In this document: positions 6,603 through 9,995 of the stretch, in pieces
How positions within the stretch are numbered: the stretch's first letter is position 1
How the letters are laid out: each line of letters begins with the position of its first letter
The notes under the pieces: generated by a model
What the model was told of the DNA's origin: nothing
What the model saw: only the letters and a program-made list of their open reading frames with translations
Database searches by the model: none
DNA from: Bacillota bacterium
Lineage (GTDB): Bacteria; Bacillota; Bacilli; Alicyclobacillales; Alicyclobacillaceae
Assembly: GCA_021820805.1 (NCBI GenBank)
Contig: JAKADF010000077.1
Coordinates: forward strand, 1 to 9,995
Length of the DNA: 9,995 nt
Direction of reading: 5' to 3'
Made by a program: the position numbers and the translations under genes

Positions 6603-6613
6603 ACACTTAACTC
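6577..6613. promoter_or_regulatory. Perfect 15+15 bp palindrome, probable YtrA-type operator
   Basis: GAGTTAAGTGTATCA is repeated exactly in inverted form as TGATACACTTAACTC around the seven-base centre CGTGTTA. It lies 40 bp upstream of a GntR/YtrA-type gene and covers its promoter. GntR regulators bind as dimers to inverted repeats and commonly repress their own operon, so this is the likely operator. It is not followed by a T run and precedes the gene, so it is not a terminator. Confidence 0.8.
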
Positions 6614-6652
6614 ACATGATACTCTTTTTGTTCCTCGCAAGGAGGGAGCGCT

Positions 6653-7051
6653 TTGGATGAACGCCAGGTTGGCTCGCTGCGGTTTCGACTTGATTTAAGC
6701 CAGCCTATCTATGAACAGATTTTGCAGCAAATGGCGAGTGCAATCGCCAGAGGGGAGATTGCTTTGGGGGAAAAAATTCCTTCAGTCAGAGAAATGGCAC
6801 AAGGACTCAAAGTTACTCCAAATACAGTCATGCATGCATATCAGGAAATCGAACGAAATGGTCTTACTGAAACGCGCCGCGGCCAAGGGACATTTATCAC
6901 GATATCACAAGATAAGATAGATAAATTTCGTAAGGAATTAGCAAACCGTGTGATAGACGAATTTCTCGAAAAAATGAGCAGCCTTGGTTACTCCTATGAT
7001 GATATACAGCAATATCTGCGTTTGAAGCAAGGAGGAAAAGTTACCCCATGA
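6653..7051 (+). CDS. GntR-family regulator, YtrA subfamily
   Basis: A 132-residue protein of the short YtrA type. A GntR winged helix-turn-helix lies at about residues 17-82 (PIYEQILQQM, then LGEKIPSVREMAQGL, VTPNTVMHAYQEIERNG and RRGQGTF). It is followed by a C-terminal tail of only about 45 residues that serves for dimer formation, instead of a full ligand domain. In the family such proteins repress the ABC transporter genes they are made with, and it is often unclear what lifts repression. The start is a TTG at 6653 with AAGGAGGG six bases upstream; the nearby ATG at 6657 is out of frame. The stop overlaps the start of the next gene by four bases (ATGA). The perfect palindrome over its promoter supports autorepression. 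Confidence 0.93.
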   Translation: MDERQVGSLRFRLDLSQPIYEQILQQMASAIARGEIALGEKIPSVREMAQGLKVTPNTVMHAYQEIERNGLTETRRGQGTFITISQDKIDKFRKELANRVIDEFLEKMSSLGYSYDDIQQYLRLKQGGKVTP

Positions 7052-7815
7052 CAGATGAAGTTGCAGTGTTAAAAAATGTGACAAAACGGTATGGAAATCA
7101 GCTTGCTTTAAACGATTTTTCCTATTCGTTTCCGAATGGACAGATTATCGGAGTGCTTGGCCCGAATGGATCAGGAAAATCAACCTTGTTTCGTTTAATG
7201 ACAGGACTAACGTATGCAAATAAAGGTGAAGTCGAGGTAATGGGAAAAGAGCCGGGGTGGCAGACAAATCGAGAAATTGCGTATCTACCAGACAGGGCGC
7301 GTTGGTACGCTCATCATACTGTAAGGGAAGCATTTAACTTTGCAGAAAAGCTTTTTCCCGGATTTGACAGGTCTCACGCAGAGCTTCTTGCGAGCCACAT
7401 GAAAGTAAATCTAGGTATGCGTGTTGGCGGCATGTCTCGCGGGCAGGAAGCAAGGTTGATGCTTATTCTTTGCATGGCGCGCAATGTGCCGCTCATCATC
7501 CTCGATGAGCCGTTCTCTGGTATTGACACGATTTCTAGAGAGCAAATCATCGACGGCCTGATTAACTATATGAGCGAAATCAATGAACACGATGTTTCTG
7601 ATAGCTTACGTGGCAAAGGTGAAAGAAGAAATAGTGACGGAACTTATTTTAGACGCACAGTACTTATTAGTACGCACGAGATTTATGAAGCGGAATCCTT
7701 GTTTGATCACGCTGTATTTCTAAACGAAGGCCAGGTTGTGTTGGCCGGGGAAGCGGATGTTCTGCGCGGCCAATATGGATCAATGCGTTCGATCTTGCAA
7801 AAACTGTATGCCTAG
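7048..7815 (+). CDS. ABC transporter ATP-binding protein, YtrB-like
   Basis: A 255-residue ATPase for an ABC-2 exporter. Walker A GPNGSGKST is at residues 38-46, an altered signature MSRGQ at 129-133, Walker B LIILDEP at 149-155, and the switch histidine H210 in STHE. The Q-loop Gln is replaced by Asp (YLPDR, D82), as I recall from other YtrB-type ATPases. A charged segment of about 25 residues (179-203, containing DSLRGKGERRNSDG) lies between the D-loop helix and the H-loop strand and appears to be an insertion compared with the family as I know it. Translation is coupled to the regulator by an ATGA overlap. The permease gene follows after 17 bp, so the two products probably form a complex at the membrane. 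Confidence 0.93.
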   Translation: MTDEVAVLKNVTKRYGNQLALNDFSYSFPNGQIIGVLGPNGSGKSTLFRLMTGLTYANKGEVEVMGKEPGWQTNREIAYLPDRARWYAHHTVREAFNFAEKLFPGFDRSHAELLASHMKVNLGMRVGGMSRGQEARLMLILCMARNVPLIILDEPFSGIDTISREQIIDGLINYMSEINEHDVSDSLRGKGERRNSDGTYFRRTVLISTHEIYEAESLFDHAVFLNEGQVVLAGEADVLRGQYGSMRSILQKLYA

Positions 7816-7832
7816 GAGGCTTTAGAATTTGT

Positions 7833-8591
7833 ATGGAAAACCAAAATATGTTTTGGTCGCTTGTACGCCACAATTTAAAAGGCAATAGGCGGAACCGTCC
7901 TTGGCACATAAAACCTTGGCGTACAGTCTATATTGTTTTTGTTTTACTCATTTTGGTGGTTGTTTCGACATACGCAGGGTTGTACCTAAAAGATCCGATT
8001 GATTTAAGCGTGGTTTGGTTCTTTACATTCGGCCTTCCATTTATGGCGTTTGGGAAAGCAACAAGTCTTATTGTGTATGAATGGAGAAACGGTACAGTCG
8101 GTTGGTGGCTGTCACTTCCAATGTCTCGCATTTCGCTCATTACTGCAAAATATGTTGCTGCACTGTTGCGTACAATGCAATTCTTTATACTTTCCTTTTT
8201 TCTCATAGCTTTTCTCGGCTTATACACAATGTTTCTAAAGGGATCGTTCAGTGCACAGGCATCAACTGCCTTTTTGATGACAGGACTTAAATGGTATGGG
8301 TTACTGATTTGTTTGTGTCCGATTACAGGTGCGTTTGGAGTATTACTCGGAGTTTTGAGGGAATCTCGCATTAGACCAGCCCTTCCTTTGATTTGGGGAG
8401 CTATTGGTACGATTTGGTGGCTTGTTTCTATTCACGGTGCGGGATTTCTACATTTTAAAGTTGTGAATGGCCATATGGCTGTTTTTCATCCCACTTTGAT
8501 GCTCCTCTATCCATTTGCAGCCAGTCTAATGATTGCTTATGTAATGATATATCTTTCAGCATATCTGCTTTGTCGTCAGCTTGCGTTATAA
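7833..8591 (+). CDS. ABC-2 type transporter permease
   Basis: A 252-residue membrane protein with about six hydrophobic helices, near residues 31-52, 60-81, 115-135, 153-174, 183-203 and 222-246. A basic, soluble N-terminus precedes them. Between helices two and three, EWRNGTVGWWLSLPMSRI followed by AKY is the cytosolic coupling element seen in ABC-2 permeases. It most likely pairs with the preceding ATPase. The ATG at 7833 has AGGAGG thirteen bases upstream, rather far but the only site; that site overlaps the stop codon of the ATPase gene, another sign of coupling. The exported substrate cannot be read from the sequence. A lipid, peptide or drug is possible. Confidence 0.9.
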   Translation: MENQNMFWSLVRHNLKGNRRNRPWHIKPWRTVYIVFVLLILVVVSTYAGLYLKDPIDLSVVWFFTFGLPFMAFGKATSLIVYEWRNGTVGWWLSLPMSRISLITAKYVAALLRTMQFFILSFFLIAFLGLYTMFLKGSFSAQASTAFLMTGLKWYGLLICLCPITGAFGVLLGVLRESRIRPALPLIWGAIGTIWWLVSIHGAGFLHFKVVNGHMAVFHPTLMLLYPFAASLMIAYVMIYLSAYLLCRQLAL

Positions 8592-8629
8592 AAAGTTAAT
8601 CACGTTAGAATGACAGAGGTGGAACCTAC

Positions 8630-9550
8630 ATGGAAGCTATCCTTGAGGTGAAAGATTTACAAAAGTCATATGGAAAGAATGTAGCATTAAAAGGTGTTAC
8701 TTTTAGTGTCGAGTCTGGAACTTGTTTTGGCCTTTTAGGTCCAAATGGTGCCGGAAAGTCAACGACCATGAAAATTTTGACTGGAATCGTTAATGCAGAT
8801 GGTGGTACAGCGACTATGTTTGGCCTTGATGTTGCAACGGATCTTAATGCGATTCGTCGCGAAGTTGGTTACGTTCCTCAGGGCATTACTCTGTATGAAA
8901 AACTAAGTGCACGTGATAATTTGGCTTTTTTCGGCGAGATATACGGTGTCCGCGGTAAACAATTAAGCACTAGAATCGCAGAGGTTTTGGACCAGACGGG
9001 GCTCCTAAATCGAGAGAAAGATGCTGTAGAAAAATTTTCTGGAGGCATGAAACGAAGAATTAACATTGCAGCAGCCCTGCTTCATAAACCAAATCTGCTC
9101 ATCCTGGATGAACCAACTGTCGGAATTGACCCACAATCCCGTAATCATATTTTTGAAATGATTCGCGAGCTCAAGTCACATGGAGTCACCATCATTTATT
9201 CCACACACTATATGGAAGAAGTAGAAGCGCTTTGTGATAATGTTGCGATTATTGACCAAGGGAAAGTGGTTGTGCAAGGTTCTTTGCATGAACTGCTTGG
9301 CCGCTATGGCAACAAGTCCATTTATGTGGAAGCAGACGGATTTGAAAAGCTGCCGTCGTTTCGAGGTGCTGCTAAAACATTTCGTAAGGATAGAGGTTAT
9401 GTCATTGAAACAAATCTACTAATGGATGGCATGAAATATATCATTCAAACAGCCTCTGAATATGGAATTGAGATACAAGCAATGGAAATTATGCGACCTT
9501 CACTTGAATCTGTGTTCCTCGCGCTTACTGGCACGAGTTTACGGGATTAG
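8630..9550 (+). CDS. ABC transporter ATP-binding protein, DrrA/CcmA-like
   Basis: A 306-residue ATPase of the drug or polysaccharide export group. Walker A GPNGAGKST is at residues 37-45, Q-loop Gln Q84 in GYVPQ, signature FSGGM at 136-140, Walker B LLILDEP at 156-162, and H193 in STHYMEE. The roughly 90-residue C-terminal part ends in PSLESVFLALTG, typical of DrrA-like proteins. All catalytic motifs are standard, unlike the first ATPase of this operon. GAGGTGG lies seven bases before the ATG. The gene begins 38 bp after the first permease and 35 bp before the second, with no terminator in between, so it is probably in the same operon. It would serve the second permease. Confidence 0.94.
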   Translation: MEAILEVKDLQKSYGKNVALKGVTFSVESGTCFGLLGPNGAGKSTTMKILTGIVNADGGTATMFGLDVATDLNAIRREVGYVPQGITLYEKLSARDNLAFFGEIYGVRGKQLSTRIAEVLDQTGLLNREKDAVEKFSGGMKRRINIAAALLHKPNLLILDEPTVGIDPQSRNHIFEMIRELKSHGVTIIYSTHYMEEVEALCDNVAIIDQGKVVVQGSLHELLGRYGNKSIYVEADGFEKLPSFRGAAKTFRKDRGYVIETNLLMDGMKYIIQTASEYGIEIQAMEIMRPSLESVFLALTGTSLRD

Positions 9551-9585
9551 CGCAGACAATCAAAATTCAGATGGGGGAACGAGTT

Positions 9586-9995
9586 ATGGGGCTAAAAAGC
9601 ATAATTCGCAAAGAGTTGAAATTGTTGATTAAGGGAAAAGGGAACTTTTTCTTTCTTATTATTATGCCAGCTTTATTTATTGCACTATTTGGATCCGTTT
9701 TTTCTGGGACCGCAAATTCATCGCTTACGGTCAATTATGTCGATGAAGACCATTCTGTAATATCTCAGAGTTTTGTAGATGAAATGTTTAAAGCAGTTGG
9801 ATTCACACTCAAAGAAGATGCTTCTTCTTCAGTAAATGACCAAATACAACAAATTAAAAGCGGAAAGAAATCTTCACTCGTTGTTATTCCGAAGGGATTC
9901 GGTGCAGATATTCTGTCTGGAAATCCGCACACGGAGATTCCATTCTATAGAGATATAACAGATGATTCTACTGCAGGACCCATTGCCTCTGTCTT
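9586..9995 (+). CDS. ABC-2 type permease, N-terminal part (runs off the window)
   Basis: About 136 codons, open at the window end. The protein starts with a basic segment, MGLKSIIRKELKLLIKGKG, then one hydrophobic helix (FFFLIIMPALFIALFGSVF, about residues 21-39). A long extracytoplasmic domain follows, including LTVNYVDED and SSLVVIPKGFGADIL. This is the layout of the larger ABC-2 permeases of the DrrB/YhgE/Pip-like kind, with a big loop after the first helix. I chose the ATG at 9586, with GGGGGA seven bases upstream; the in-frame ATG at 9571 has no site. It follows the DrrA-like ATPase by 35 bp and is its likely partner. The remaining helices lie outside the window. Confidence 0.9.
   Translation, partial: MGLKSIIRKELKLLIKGKGNFFFLIIMPALFIALFGSVFSGTANSSLTVNYVDEDHSVISQSFVDEMFKAVGFTLKEDASSSVNDQIQQIKSGKKSSLVVIPKGFGADILSGNPHTEIPFYRDITDDSTAGPIASV

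Noticed and set aside
1..9995. CRISPR array, insertion sequence, prophage or toxin-antitoxin system
   Set aside because: No direct-repeat array, transposase motif, paired terminal repeats or integrase was found while reading both strands. No novel defence system is supported.

Overview
The window looks like chromosomal DNA from a low-to-mid GC Gram-positive bacterium of the Bacilli. The evidence is AGGAGG-type ribosome binding sites on nearly every gene, frequent GTG and TTG starts, sigma-A-like promoter hexamers, and a GntR/YtrA-type regulator heading an ABC-2 transporter operon. Genus cannot be fixed from the sequence; the Alicyclobacillus/Paenibacillus-type Bacilli are a guess.

Left part (1-3012): two divergent gene pairs. 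On the minus strand a PIG-L/LmbE-type zinc deacetylase is followed by the N-terminus of a GT4 glycosyltransferase that runs off the window. On the plus strand an ATP-grasp ligase overlaps a PHP-domain phosphoesterase by 29 bp, so the two are probably translationally coupled. Deacetylase, glycosyltransferase, ATP-grasp and PHP genes together suggest building or tailoring of a glycan or glycoconjugate. The substrate is unknown.

Middle part (3013-5815): a loose set of plus-strand genes. A decayed GNAT acetyltransferase remnant, readable through one in-frame stop, lies between the PHP gene and an unrecognised charged, coiled-coil-like protein. Then come a seven-bladed YVTN beta-propeller without a signal peptide and a classical short-chain dehydrogenase. 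A strong bidirectional terminator ends this part where it meets the oncoming minus-strand gene.

Right part (5816-9995): a minus-strand zinc-ribbon protein of unknown function is divergent from a five-gene operon. That operon holds a YtrA-type repressor, a YtrB-like ATPase, a six-helix permease, a second DrrA/CcmA-type ATPase and the start of a second ABC-2 permease, which is cut by the window end. A perfect 15+15 bp inverted repeat covers the extended -10 and part of the -35 of the operon promoter and is very probably the repressor's own operator. A 12/15 half-site copy lies upstream of the zinc-ribbon gene and may bring it into the same regulon. By analogy with B. subtilis ytrABCDEF the operon may be an inducible envelope-stress or drug-export system; that role is inferred.

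No tRNA, rRNA, CRISPR array, insertion sequence or phage module was seen.
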